DNA of 64,000 nt from the NCBI GenBank assembly GCA_044432745.1, contig JAWXUH010000003.1, forward strand, positions 1 to 64,000. Reading direction: 5' to 3'. Made by a program: the position numbers and the translations under genes. This document shows, piece after piece, positions 26,077-35,418 of this stretch. A model generated the notes under the pieces. It saw only the letters and a list, made by a program, of their open reading frames with translations, did no database searches and had not been told where the DNA came from. Every line of letters starts with the position of its first letter. The stretch's first letter is position 1. Source of the stretch: CAKOSP01 sp044432745. GTDB taxonomy: Bacteria; Bacillota_I; Bacilli_A; RF39; UBA660.

Positions 26077-27972
26077 TTACCAAGAACCTCCTCCTCCTCC
26101 ACCGGAGCCACCACCAGAGAAACCACCTCCGGAAAATGATCCACCAGAGCCAGTACCACCTGTTGTTCCAGATGATGATGATGTATGTACACCTTTATTT
26201 AGATAACTTCTTCTAAAAGATGTAGAAAATCTATTTAGATCAAATTCTCTTTTACCGTAATACCAACCTGGATTAGGAGATGATATATTTTCAAACTTTT
26301 CAATCCATTTATCAGATACTCCCAAAACATAAGCATAAGGTAGTATATTATAAAAATACTCTGGATCTTCATCAACTAATTTTTCTAATTTTTCTTTTTC
26401 TACAAGATTTAAGAATTTTTTAAAAGATTTAATTTTAAAGTACATTTCTGTACCATATTCTGTTCTTTTATCAAAATTCAAATATATTAATAATATACCT
26501 ATAAGTGTAGCAAAAGATAATAAGAACATAGCTTTATAGATTATATCTACTTCTAAAACATGATAAATACTAAGTGAATATCTACTGTAAATAAAAGTAA
26601 AAGCAATTATATAAAAATAACTAAAACCTTTTGATTTAAAGCATTGTAAGCTATAAAGTAAATAAGTAAATATAACTATAGGAATAAACGCAAGGGATAA
26701 ATTTAATTTTAAGATTGGAAAAGTATTTAATAAACATAAATTAGTAATAAACATTATAATAAAGAGAAATATTATTAAATATTTTTTTAATTTAAAAGAC
26801 TTTTTATCTACTATTTTATAGATATTTTCTTTATCATTAATATCATGTAATATACTAGTAATTATTTTATAAAAACCGTTACGTAGTTTAGAAAAACTTG
26901 TCCTAATAGAACTAGGTTTAATACTATCATCTTTACTATAACTTCTAAAGTTAAATAAACCATCTATAAACTCTTCTTCCATTTTATTAGATCCATCATA
27001 GTCTTTGAGTTTAGTTATTCTATAATCTATAAAATTATCTACAATAGATTGTGTTTCTATTTCTTTTATAGATATATATCCCTTACTAGCTAAATATATT
27101 AATAATGAAGTTACATCATTAGTTTTAGCTTTCATTTTATAAATTAAAGCTACATCTAAACTATTTAAATTGCTAGGAGGATAGAACTCTACTGTTTCAC
27201 TAGGAAGATCTGATTTAGCGTATTTAAACCATAAATACAATGTTATTAAAAACAATGTTATTGGTAAAAGAAAACTAATAGTTAATAAATGAGAACTTTC
27301 GTAAATAAAGTAATCATTTGGAAGTTTAACTCTGATAGTTAATCCTTCATACGGAGATAATTCTTCATATATAGTACCATATATTGTATTATCTACAACT
27401 GAATAATCTACATTATAATTACTTGTAGATCCGTATTGACCTGATGCAAAACCTACTAACGATTCATCAAAATCCTTTGGCATAGTAATTTGAAAATTTA
27501 CATTCTTAATATAACTATTCCAATTAGTTCCTATTAAATTAAAATATAATTCATCATAACTTACAGTGCTATCTCTACTAAGTTGATAATCATATTCAAT
27601 AATATATTGTTTATCACCTACTATACCATTTACACCATCACCTACTATTAAATATAAAACATCTGACGTAGCATAAGAATAATAATATTCACTAACATGC
27701 AAATTGGATATGTTTGATTTGATTATATCCATTGTTCCATCTAGTCTAAAAACATTATTTGAAAGAGGTAATTCCCTAAATATACCAAAACTTTCTTCAA
27801 GAAAATAAACATCAATTATTTCAGTTATCTCAAGAAGATTATTTTCATTTACATTGATTTTAATATCATAATTTGAAATATAATAATTTTCTTCAGCGTA
27901 TATGGATAAAGGTAATATTACTACAATTAAAAAAATTGTAGTAAATATTGTTTTCTTAATTAAATTAAACAT
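26077..27972 (-). CDS. DUF2207 membrane protein (copy 2)
   Basis: 631 residues, paralogous along its whole length to the downstream neighbour. It has a signal sequence (about 8-25), then YISNYDIKINVNENNLLEIT, ESFGIFRELPL, LYFNLIGTNWNSYI, a membrane segment near 230-250, IYLASKGYISIKE, a cluster of membrane segments (about 395-500), WIEKFENISSPNPGWY and a Gly-rich tail ending GGGGGGSW. ATG 27972 has AAAGGAT upstream. It lies in one operon, lemA first, then the two DUF2207 genes. Confidence 0.85.
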   Translation of the reverse strand: MFNLIKKTIFTTIFLIVVILPLSIYAEENYYISNYDIKINVNENNLLEITEIIDVYFLEESFGIFRELPLSNNVFRLDGTMDIIKSNISNLHVSEYYYSYATSDVLYLIVGDGVNGIVGDKQYIIEYDYQLSRDSTVSYDELYFNLIGTNWNSYIKNVNFQITMPKDFDESLVGFASGQYGSTSNYNVDYSVVDNTIYGTIYEELSPYEGLTIRVKLPNDYFIYESSHLLTISFLLPITLFLITLYLWFKYAKSDLPSETVEFYPPSNLNSLDVALIYKMKAKTNDVTSLLIYLASKGYISIKEIETQSIVDNFIDYRITKLKDYDGSNKMEEEFIDGLFNFRSYSKDDSIKPSSIRTSFSKLRNGFYKIITSILHDINDKENIYKIVDKKSFKLKKYLIIFLFIIMFITNLCLLNTFPILKLNLSLAFIPIVIFTYLLYSLQCFKSKGFSYFYIIAFTFIYSRYSLSIYHVLEVDIIYKAMFLLSFATLIGILLIYLNFDKRTEYGTEMYFKIKSFKKFLNLVEKEKLEKLVDEDPEYFYNILPYAYVLGVSDKWIEKFENISSPNPGWYYGKREFDLNRFSTSFRRSYLNKGVHTSSSSGTTGGTGSGGSFSGGGFSGGGSGGGGGGSW

Positions 27973-27991
27973 ATTTACACAATCCTTTCAA

Positions 27992-28537
27992 TTAGAACTT
28001 AACGTTAACGTTTTCTCTTTGAGAAACTTCTGCTTCAAACATTGATTTAGCTGAAAATTTAAACATTTTAGCGATAATATTACTTGGAACCATTCCTACC
28101 ATATCGTTAAAAGTTCTTACTACTGCGTTATAGTATTTTCTTGAATTAGCAATATCATTTTCAATACTTGAAAGTGAACTACTTAATTGTTTAAAATTTT
28201 CATTAGCTTTTAATTCAGGATAATCTTCTGATATAGCCATAAGTCTACCTAGACCTTGACTAAGTTGATTATTTAGATCAATTTTTTCTCCTTCATTAAG
28301 TTTATCATAAGATGAATTTCTAAGTTTAATAACTTCTTCTAAAGTTTTTGATTCATGATTAGCGTAACCTTTAACAGTTTCAACTAAGTTAGGAATTAAA
28401 TCCCATCTTTTTTTAAGATAAACATCCATAGTTGAAAATGCTTCTAAAACCTTATTATTATTTTTTACAAACTTATTATAAGTCCCTAAAACATAAAGTA
28501 AAATTAACATTAACACAATAATTAAAATATACAACAT
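27992..28537 (-). CDS. lemA: LemA family protein
   Basis: 181 residues from ATG 28537; an upstream GTG at 28546 overlaps the AGGAG site. It has one N-terminal membrane segment (IIVLMLILLYVLGTYN), then the LemA helical bundle: VLEAFSTMDVYLKKRWDLIP, NLVETVKGYANHES, YYNAVVRTFNDMVGMVPSNI. The length fits the family. LemA proteins are membrane-anchored with an uncertain role. Here it leads an operon with two DUF2207 genes, a recurrent pairing. Confidence 0.9.
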   Translation of the reverse strand: MLYILIIVLMLILLYVLGTYNKFVKNNNKVLEAFSTMDVYLKKRWDLIPNLVETVKGYANHESKTLEEVIKLRNSSYDKLNEGEKIDLNNQLSQGLGRLMAISEDYPELKANENFKQLSSSLSSIENDIANSRKYYNAVVRTFNDMVGMVPSNIIAKMFKFSAKSMFEAEVSQRENVNVKF

Positions 28538-28558
28538 ATATAACACTCCTATAATAAA

Positions 28559-28587
28559 AGTATATCATAAGAAGAAATATATGTAAA
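28559..28587 (-). promoter_or_regulatory. lemA operon promoter
   Basis: TTTACA (28587-28582), 17-base spacer, TATACT (28564-28559). A hairpin, AGAACTCG-aatac-GAGTTCT with trailing T residues (28613-28588), just upstream insulates it from earlier transcription. Confidence 0.7.
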
Positions 28588-28694
28588 ATAAAAAGAACTC
28601 GTATTCGAGTTCTATAATTATAGAAAAAAATATATACTAATTTTTTACTATACATATATTATAATCAAAAAAATTTATAATATACAAAGAAAGA

Positions 28695-28790
28695 GAAAAA
28701 AAAACGAGAGCTTTCGCTCTCTCAGGGGGTTTTAGTAATCTTTCTCACATTATATTCGTAAGAATGATTAAGCATGACATCTATCATGCT
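28695..28790 (-). ncRNA. Candidate small RNA or tiny leaderless mRNA
   Basis: The 314-bp gap between lemA and argS contains a complete small transcription unit on the minus strand: promoter at 28797-28825, predicted start near 28790, and a terminator hairpin GAGAGC-gaaa-GCTCTC plus nine T (28721-28695). The roughly 95-nt transcript begins with AGCATGA/TCATGCT pairing and includes CCCCC just before the terminator. It also contains a 21-codon ORF (28787-28722, starting MIDVMLNHSYEY) beginning only three bases from the predicted 5' end and lacking a ribosome site. I recognise no known RNA family. Confidence 0.5.
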
Positions 28791-28796
28791 AAACTA

Positions 28797-28825
28797 AGTT
28801 TAATATATAAATTCAACTTTGTCAA
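28797..28825 (-). promoter_or_regulatory. Promoter of the candidate small RNA
   Basis: TTGACA (28825-28820), 17-base spacer, TAAACT (28802-28797), within the argS-lemA gap. Confidence 0.65.
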
Positions 28826-28860
28826 ACCTTTTTTCTCTTTTTTTTGTAAAAGTTTACATT

Positions 28861-30552
28861 TTACATTTTTGTTGGTAGTTTTATAACTAATAAATCTAAT
28901 AATAAATTTACATATTTATTAGTAAGTGTAAGTACAAATATATAATCGTTTAATTCTTGTTCACTATCTAATTTATTTAGATAATTATTTTGATAAAAAT
29001 TATTTGCTACACTACATAAGTTATATACGTAATCTGCTACATAACTAGGTTTTCTTTCGTCAAATGCTAGTGTCAACGACTTACCTATTTCTAATAATTT
29101 TAATCTTAAATTTCTATCATAAACATTATATATATTATCACTAAAATCACATGTTACAGTATACTCTGATAACATTTTTTTAATTCTTAAATATGTATAA
29201 AGTATATATGGACCAGTTTTACCATTTACTTCTGAGAATTTAGATAAATCAAAAATATAATCTTTATCACGAGAATTTTGTAAATCTGCAAATTTTAAAA
29301 TTGAATTAACAATTATATTAAGATCATCTTCACTTAAATATTTGTTTTCTTCTTTTTTAGAAATAAATATATTTTTTGCATCATCAAATAACGTTTCAAG
29401 TTTAGGAGTATCACCACTTCTTGTTTTGTAAGGTTTATTATCCTCACCATTAACAGTACCATAAGCAAGATGTTCTAAATTGTTTATAGAAAATAAATTA
29501 ACTTTATCTGCTGCTCTAAAAACTTGTTTAAAATGAAGTGATTGTCTTAAATCTGTAACATATAGTATTTTATCAGGATTAAAATCTCTTTTTCTTTGAA
29601 CTATAGTAGCCAAATCACTAGAAGCATATAAATAAGCACCATTACTCTTTTGAAATAACAAAGGAGGTAATTCTAGTTTATCTTCTTCGTTTGATACATT
29701 TATTATTTTAGCTCCTTGACTTTCTTCTATTACAGAAGAAAATACTTCTTTAGTTTCTTCAAGATCATCGTAAGAATCACTCTCACCATACCAGTAATCA
29801 AAAGATACATCTAAGAAATCATAATTCTTTTTAATATCCATAACTGATACTTCACATATTTTTTTCCAATAATCAACATATAAAGGATCTTTTTCTTGTA
29901 ACTTTTTAGTAATTAAAGCACACTTTTCTTTTACTTCTTCGTTTTCTTTACAAAGAGCACTCATTTTAGGATAAACATCATTTAAATAATTAATATTAAT
30001 ATTATCTACACTTAGATTATCTTCCACAATTTTATAAATTACTTGACCTATTTGAAGACCTATATCACCTAAATGCACATCAGATATAACATTAGTATTA
30101 AAGAAGTTTAAAATTCTTTTTATAGATTCCCCTACTATAGCTGTTCTCATATGACCAACGTGTAGTGGTTTAGCAACATTAGGTCCGCCATAATCAAGTA
30201 CTACGTTACATTCTTTTTCAAGTTTCACAGTGCTTTTAATATCATTATTAAATAAATATAAATACTTATTTATAAAACAATTAGATAATGTTAAATTAAT
30301 AAACCCTGGTTTACAAAATTCTACTGAAGAAAAATAATTTTCTATACCACTATACTCATTAATACCTTTTACAATTTTTTCTCCAACCTCAATAGGATTT
30401 GATCCACTATTCTTAGCTATCTTAAAAACATCGTTACATTGATAATCACAAAGTTCTGGTCTATTAGACAAAGAAATTGAAACTGAAACGTCTTCATATC
30501 CTAAACTTAAAATGATTTTATTTAATAATTTATTAATATCTTCTATATACAT
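28861..30552 (-). CDS. argS: Arginyl-tRNA synthetase
   Basis: 563 residues, typical length. It has an N-terminal tRNA-binding domain (about 1-105), the class I HIGH-like motif KPLHVGHMRTAIVGESIKR near residue 130, YLYASSDLATIVQR, and a KMSKS-equivalent KPYKTRSGDTPKLETL. A DALR anticodon domain ends the protein. ATG 30552 has AGAGGT upstream and a consensus promoter. Monocistronic. Confidence 0.97.
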   Translation of the reverse strand: MYIEDINKLLNKIILSLGYEDVSVSISLSNRPELCDYQCNDVFKIAKNSGSNPIEVGEKIVKGINEYSGIENYFSSVEFCKPGFINLTLSNCFINKYLYLFNNDIKSTVKLEKECNVVLDYGGPNVAKPLHVGHMRTAIVGESIKRILNFFNTNVISDVHLGDIGLQIGQVIYKIVEDNLSVDNININYLNDVYPKMSALCKENEEVKEKCALITKKLQEKDPLYVDYWKKICEVSVMDIKKNYDFLDVSFDYWYGESDSYDDLEETKEVFSSVIEESQGAKIINVSNEEDKLELPPLLFQKSNGAYLYASSDLATIVQRKRDFNPDKILYVTDLRQSLHFKQVFRAADKVNLFSINNLEHLAYGTVNGEDNKPYKTRSGDTPKLETLFDDAKNIFISKKEENKYLSEDDLNIIVNSILKFADLQNSRDKDYIFDLSKFSEVNGKTGPYILYTYLRIKKMLSEYTVTCDFSDNIYNVYDRNLRLKLLEIGKSLTLAFDERKPSYVADYVYNLCSVANNFYQNNYLNKLDSEQELNDYIFVLTLTNKYVNLLLDLLVIKLPTKM

Positions 30553-30575
30553 AATAAACCTCTTTTCTATAAAGA

Positions 30576-30604
30576 ATTATATATCTTTACACTATTTTTG
30601 TCAA
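30576..30604 (-). promoter_or_regulatory. argS promoter
   Basis: TTGACA (30604-30599), 17-base spacer, TATAAT (30581-30576): a perfect consensus. No T-box precedes this synthetase gene. Confidence 0.85.
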
Positions 30605-30715
30605 TTAATGTGGTCTTATACGGTAAATGAATGAAAAAACTATTATTTTATTTAAAAAAAATTAAAATTATGATATTATTATAAAAGAAAAATATTGAAT
30701 TGAGGAAATTATAAA

Positions 30716-31876
30716 ATGATTACAAAAGTAGGACATAGTACAAATAAAGATAGTGATAAACAAGGGATTGAATGTGTAACAAAAAGTAAAATTAGTGATA
30801 AGAGTAAACTTGGATTAGTATTTACTTCATGTAATAATGATCATAGTAAAATTGTTGAAGGTATTAGAAGCAAAACTCAAATACCAGTAATTGGAATGAC
30901 ATCATCAGATAACTTACTAGTACCTGGTGCAATATTAGAAACAAAGAAAAATGGATATTGTGCTATGATGAATTTTGAATCAGAAGAGTTAATTGTAGGT
31001 GTTGGTAGTTCAAAAAGAGGAACAGATCCAAGAGAGTCAGGAAGAAAAGCAGCTAAAGAAGCTTTAAAAAGTTCTGGACTTATGAAAGTTCCAAATTACT
31101 TTTATATGGTAGCATCACCAGGTGAAGAAAATGAATACCTATTAGGTATCCAAGATATTATTGGAAGAGTTAAATTTTTTGGAGGAAGTGCTGCAGATGA
31201 TAAAAATACAGGTAATTGGAAAATTATATGTAATGATGCAGTTATAACTAATGGTGTTGCAGTTGCATTCTTCTATACTAACGATGAAATGATAACAAGT
31301 TTATCTCATGATTATAAAGAAACTTCAAATGTAGGAGTTATAACAAAAATTAGTAAAACTAAAGAATTAATAGAAATAAACAATACTGAACCATTACAAA
31401 TATATTTAAATTGGACAAATAAGAATATTAAAGATTTAGATAAAAAAGATTTTATTAACGAAATTATATTAAATCCAATAGGAATTAAAACTGAGAATAA
31501 TGGTATAGTAAACTTTACCTACCCTTTAAATACAAGTGATAAAAATAATGTATTGTTTGGAAATAATGTAGATCTTAATACAGCTATAGTACAATTTACA
31601 AGCACAACTGAAAATTTAATTAATTCATTTGGTAAATCACTTAGATATACAAATAGAGCTATGTACGAAAAACCATCGGGTTATATAATAATGCATAGTA
31701 CTGCAAGAAAAATACCTTTTGATACTAAATTAAAAGAAGTACATAAAATTCTTGAAGAAAAAACTAAAGGTAAACCATACATAGTAGCGTTTACTTATGG
31801 AGAATATGGATATAACGAACATTCTGCAAATCAATGTACGAATTTATCTTTATCGTTTACTGGATTTAGTGAATAA
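30716..31876 (+). CDS. FIST-domain sensory protein
   Basis: 386 residues. The FIST N-terminal domain spans about 25-190 (GLVFTSCNNDHSKIVEGI, IPVIGMTSSDNLLVPG, VKFFGGSAADDKNTGNW) and the FIST C-terminal domain about 215-370 (LQIYLNWTN, NPIGIKTENNG, PYIVAFTYGEYGYNEHSANQ). FIST domains are thought to bind small ligands such as amino acids and usually feed signal transduction; no kinase or output domain is fused or adjacent here. ATG 30716 follows GAGGAAAT. No membrane segment. Confidence 0.85.
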   Translation: MITKVGHSTNKDSDKQGIECVTKSKISDKSKLGLVFTSCNNDHSKIVEGIRSKTQIPVIGMTSSDNLLVPGAILETKKNGYCAMMNFESEELIVGVGSSKRGTDPRESGRKAAKEALKSSGLMKVPNYFYMVASPGEENEYLLGIQDIIGRVKFFGGSAADDKNTGNWKIICNDAVITNGVAVAFFYTNDEMITSLSHDYKETSNVGVITKISKTKELIEINNTEPLQIYLNWTNKNIKDLDKKDFINEIILNPIGIKTENNGIVNFTYPLNTSDKNNVLFGNNVDLNTAIVQFTSTTENLINSFGKSLRYTNRAMYEKPSGYIIMHSTARKIPFDTKLKEVHKILEEKTKGKPYIVAFTYGEYGYNEHSANQCTNLSLSFTGFSE

Positions 31877-31903
31877 AAAATAACCAAAGGTTATTTTTTT
31901 ATT
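31875..31903. terminator. Bidirectional terminator
   Basis: AAAATAACC-aaa-GGTTATTTTTTT between the FIST gene and the convergent sortase gene. Confidence 0.85.
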
Positions 31904-32747
31904 TGTAATCAATTTTAATTAATTTAGCATGCATAACTACCCTATCATAATCTCCATCACAGGTACTAAGAGTTATTATATTATCATCATAATTTACAGT
32001 AGTTTCAAAATCAAACTCACTTCTTTTATATATTAAATTTAAAAACTCTGTATATGAATTATTACTTGGAAAATCTATATATAAATAATCATTAGTAACT
32101 GGCACTTTATAGACACTAAATACCTGCCATATAGAGTTAGCACTTTCAAATGAAAGAGATATTAAAAAATTTTCTTTATTACTAAGCCAATCATTATTAA
32201 AAATATTTTTTAGTGTTCCAAACATAGTACCATCTACTCTAGAGTGACCATAAAAAATTAAATTTTTATTATTCATATAAAGATCATTTCTATAATCAAG
32301 AAATATCCAACCTGCAGAATTTATAATATTATTAAAAGAATATTTAAGATAATAATCATTATCATTATTTTGAACTACAGGATAATTAATATTAGTTCCA
32401 CTAACATTAATCCAAGCAACTGTATCTTTATTAATATCCTTAAGAGAATTTATGTTAACATCTATAAATTCAGTTTTTATATAATCCCAGTATATATTTG
32501 ATTCGTCTATATAAGTATCTTGAGGAATAATAATTGTTTCTTCAGTATCTTCTAAATAAAGAACCTCAACAGAAGTATAAATTTTATTTGATATATCCTT
32601 AGATTGATAAGATTCAAATATATATATAAAAACCTTAGAAAGGGAAAATACAGAAAGAATAATACAAATACTAAATATTATAAATTGAAATTTATTATTA
32701 TATATTTTTAAGAAATTCTTTTTAACTCTATGAAAATAATTTTGCAC
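31899..32747 (-). CDS. srtB: Class B sortase
   Basis: 282 residues. GTG 32747 follows GGTGG. An N-terminal membrane anchor (about 20-38) precedes the sortase B domain: VAWINVSGTNINYPVVQNND, catalytic His in LIFYGHSRVDGTMFGTL, catalytic Cys in ITLSTCDGDYDRVV with the nearby Arg. Sortase B enzymes attach specific substrates to peptidoglycan or build pili. No obvious NPQTN-type substrate gene is adjacent, so its client lies elsewhere or is unrecognised. Confidence 0.92.
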   Translation of the reverse strand: MQNYFHRVKKNFLKIYNNKFQFIIFSICIILSVFSLSKVFIYIFESYQSKDISNKIYTSVEVLYLEDTEETIIIPQDTYIDESNIYWDYIKTEFIDVNINSLKDINKDTVAWINVSGTNINYPVVQNNDNDYYLKYSFNNIINSAGWIFLDYRNDLYMNNKNLIFYGHSRVDGTMFGTLKNIFNNDWLSNKENFLISLSFESANSIWQVFSVYKVPVTNDYLYIDFPSNNSYTEFLNLIYKRSEFDFETTVNYDDNIITLSTCDGDYDRVVMHAKLIKIDYK

Positions 32748-32829
32748 TATACCACCATAGTTATTATAACCATATTAATATAAATAACTATCAATTTAAA
32801 GAATAAGTAATATATTATATAAAAGGAAG

Positions 32830-33621
32830 GTGTTTAAAGTAAAAAATCAGGAGGAATTTTTAAAAACTTTAAAAAGAGAAAAGTTTTTTATAACAGCAAC
32901 ACAGACTTTTATATTAATATTTCTTTTTTTAATATGGGAATTATTATCTGAAAATAATATAATAAATTCGTTCATATACTCTTCTCCATCTAGAATTTTA
33001 GAAACTATTTTTTCATTGTATAAAGATGGATCGTTATTTACTCATATATATACAACTATATATGAAACAATAATAGCTTTCACATTAGGAATAAGTATAG
33101 GTTTTATAATAGCAATAATATTATACGAATTTAAAATAATAGCAAAAATAATAGAACCTTTTTTAGTAGTATTAAATTCTTTACCCAAAGTAGCACTTGG
33201 ACCACTTATAATAATTATAGTTGGCGCAAATACAAAAAGTATAATAGTTATGGCATTACTAATAAATTTAATAATAAATATCACTACTATATATTCTGGA
33301 TTTTTAGGTACAGATGAAAATACAATTAAGTTATTTGATTCTTTAAAAGCTAGTAGTATGCAAAAACTTAGATATTTAATTATACCTAGTTCAGGAAAAA
33401 TAATAATAAGTAGTTTAAAATTAAACATATCAACATCTTTGATTGGTGTAATAATGGGAGAATTTTTAACAAGTAAAGCTGGACTTGGATATTTAATAAT
33501 ATATGGAACTCAGGTATTTAATTTAAACTTAGTAATGAGTGGAATATTGATACTAGCGTTAATATCATTTATACTATATAAAACTATTGAAGTAATTGAA
33601 AAAAAACTAATTAAAAATTAG
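32830..33621 (+). CDS. ABC transporter permease, NitT/TauT type, orphan
   Basis: 263 residues, about six membrane segments, with the permease EAA-type loop LFDSLKASSMQKLRYLIIPSS. Segments VVLNSLPKVALGPLIIIIVGAN and MGEFLTSKAGLGYLI are typical of the SsuC/TauC/ThiX family. The best start is GTG 32830, with AAGGAAG directly before it; no ATG is available nearby. Neither an ATPase nor a binding protein gene is adjacent, so partners must be elsewhere. Its 3' end overlaps the convergent phosphatase gene by 11 bp. Confidence 0.85.
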   Translation: MFKVKNQEEFLKTLKREKFFITATQTFILIFLFLIWELLSENNIINSFIYSSPSRILETIFSLYKDGSLFTHIYTTIYETIIAFTLGISIGFIIAIILYEFKIIAKIIEPFLVVLNSLPKVALGPLIIIIVGANTKSIIVMALLINLIINITTIYSGFLGTDENTIKLFDSLKASSMQKLRYLIIPSSGKIIISSLKLNISTSLIGVIMGEFLTSKAGLGYLIIYGTQVFNLNLVMSGILILALISFILYKTIEVIEKKLIKN

Positions 33622-34735
33622 TTTTTTCATTACAATCAATTAAAATCATAGGAACAATCATCTCTTCTTCAGTAAGACCTCCGTGATCCGCCTTTAAAGA
33701 ATCAAATACTTTATTATCAACATTATAAGTAATGCTAACATCACTTATAGCAGTTGCAACATAATCTCCTAAAAAATCATCTAGTAAAATATGTTTATTA
33801 CCGTTGCCTAGTAAACCTGAAGTAATAAATTTTTCTTTAGTATATAAGACATAACTATTGTGAAATCTATCATTAAAAATATTTTCAAAAGTTTTTTCCA
33901 TTCCCCTTTTTATATGAAATATAGGACATCTAAATTCACCTGTTGGAATATAAGAAAAACAATCCGTTAATTCCTTGTCTCCTGAAATGTCACAAATGTT
34001 AGTATCTATTAAACCGTGATCAGCTGTAATTACAATTAAAGTATCATTTAATTTTTTAGACAATTTAGATATTTTAATAGAAATATCTTCTAATATTAAA
34101 TTCACTTCACTAGAATTTATACCATAGTTATGAAGAAGTCCATCTGGTTCATTACTATATACAGAGAAAAAATTTATTTCTTCTGCTGATGATTGATTAT
34201 TTTCTATAAAAGAAAACATATCTGATAAGTTTTCATACTCTCCGCCAGCACATTTAGGATACATCCTAAAGAAATTTATTTTATTATTAGAAGATACCAT
34301 TTGAGAGTATATATCTTCATAAGAAACATAATCTAAAACATTATGTTTTTCGTTTGTCAAATACGTATTATTTAAAAACATTTCTACCGATTGATTAATA
34401 TCTTTAAAATACTGATGCCACCCTATCCATGAAGTATTATAAGGAGCAAGTCCACTATGAAGCGCGGTTGTTGCTGGTACTGTTGATGAGGGATAAACTG
34501 TTGTTATATATGATGAAAGATTAGTTCTAAAAAAAGAATCTTCTTCAAAATGTTTTTCTAAAACATTTTTACCCATTCCATCAAGTATTATATATACAAT
34601 ATTTTTATAATTTTTTTTGAGTTTATCGTCTAATAATTTATTAGTATTATAAAACTTTTTACCACAAAAATAATTTAAAAAAGAATTAGGAATTCCTATA
34701 TTGCTATTAGAATAATCTGGATATATAAATTTCAT
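33611..34735 (-). CDS. Alkaline-phosphatase-superfamily phosphodiesterase
   Basis: 374 residues. Metal-site and nucleophile motifs match the nucleotide pyrophosphatase/phosphodiesterase group: VYIILDGMGKNVL, YPSSTVPATTALHSG (Thr nucleophile), FFSVYSNEPDGLLHNYG, LIVITADHGLID and DHGGLTEEEMIVP. No signal peptide, so cytoplasmic. The substrate is unknown. It is preceded by an unlinked unknown gene. Confidence 0.88.
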   Translation of the reverse strand: MKFIYPDYSNSNIGIPNSFLNYFCGKKFYNTNKLLDDKLKKNYKNIVYIILDGMGKNVLEKHFEEDSFFRTNLSSYITTVYPSSTVPATTALHSGLAPYNTSWIGWHQYFKDINQSVEMFLNNTYLTNEKHNVLDYVSYEDIYSQMVSSNNKINFFRMYPKCAGGEYENLSDMFSFIENNQSSAEEINFFSVYSNEPDGLLHNYGINSSEVNLILEDISIKISKLSKKLNDTLIVITADHGLIDTNICDISGDKELTDCFSYIPTGEFRCPIFHIKRGMEKTFENIFNDRFHNSYVLYTKEKFITSGLLGNGNKHILLDDFLGDYVATAISDVSITYNVDNKVFDSLKADHGGLTEEEMIVPMILIDCNEKTNF

Positions 34736-34776
34736 ATAATCGCTCTCCTATTACTAGTTTAACACAATTAAAAAAA

Positions 34777-35277
34777 TTATAATACTATAATTTCTAAAAA
34801 TAAATCGATGTTATTAATTTTTTTATAAAATAATATATCACAGTCCATACCTAAATTTTTAAGGAAAATTCTTTTAAATAGTAAGTATCTTTTATCAAAA
34901 CTTAAAGAATCTACTTTGTTTACTTCATGAAATTCGTTAAGACAATTAAAATCTTCTTTATATTTTTTTATATTGTTTAAAAAATTTTCTAAAAGTAGTT
35001 CTTTCATTATATTGTAAAACAGAGCTTCATCGTAATTGTTTGAAAATAAATTTAATAAATCAATGTTATTAAATACTGATGATATTACCAAATAATCGTT
35101 ATTCAAAAAATAAAAATCTTTCAAAAATAATTCACCAAATTTATCTATTTTATTTAAAAAATCATCACAAGTAAAATATTTACTAAGTATATCATTATCA
35201 AGAAGTTCTAAAATTAAATCTGGATTATAAAAATTATCGTATTTTTTTTTAAGTTCATCAATATAATTTTGCTTCAT
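34777..35277 (-). CDS. Unknown 166-residue protein
   Basis: Start ATG 35277 (MKQNYIDELKKKYD), with GAGGTTG seven bases upstream. Helical, rich in Leu, Asn, Phe and Asp, with LELLDNDILSKYFTCDDFLN near the N-terminus; it has two Cys. No membrane segment or recognised domain. It ends 42 bp before the phosphatase gene on the same strand and may share its transcript. It is divergent from the double-XRE regulator. Confidence 0.6.
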   Translation of the reverse strand: MKQNYIDELKKKYDNFYNPDLILELLDNDILSKYFTCDDFLNKIDKFGELFLKDFYFLNNDYLVISSVFNNIDLLNLFSNNYDEALFYNIMKELLLENFLNNIKKYKEDFNCLNEFHEVNKVDSLSFDKRYLLFKRIFLKNLGMDCDILFYKKINNIDLFLEIIVL

Positions 35278-35323
35278 AATAATCAACCTCAAATAAAGTA
35301 TAACATAAAATAGTTACGAAAAT

Positions 35324-35369
35324 ATAACTGAGAATAGCAAATAGTATTTTCATAACTTAAAATAGCAAA
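35324..35369. repeat. 18-bp direct repeat upstream of the XRE regulator
   Basis: ATAACT(G/T)A(G/A)AATAGCAAA occurs at 35324-35341 and 35352-35369 with two mismatches, 28 bp apart. It lies in the divergent intergenic region between the unknown gene and the double-XRE gene and looks like a two-site operator. Binding is inference. Confidence 0.6.
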
Positions 35370-35418
35370 ATCAGTATAAACACTACTCTTAATGGGAAAA
35401 TTAATATAGGTGGTGTAA

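Noticed and set aside
30553..30715. Possible T-box upstream of argS
   Set aside because: The gap is short and lacks the T-box sequence and specifier stem; only a consensus promoter is present.
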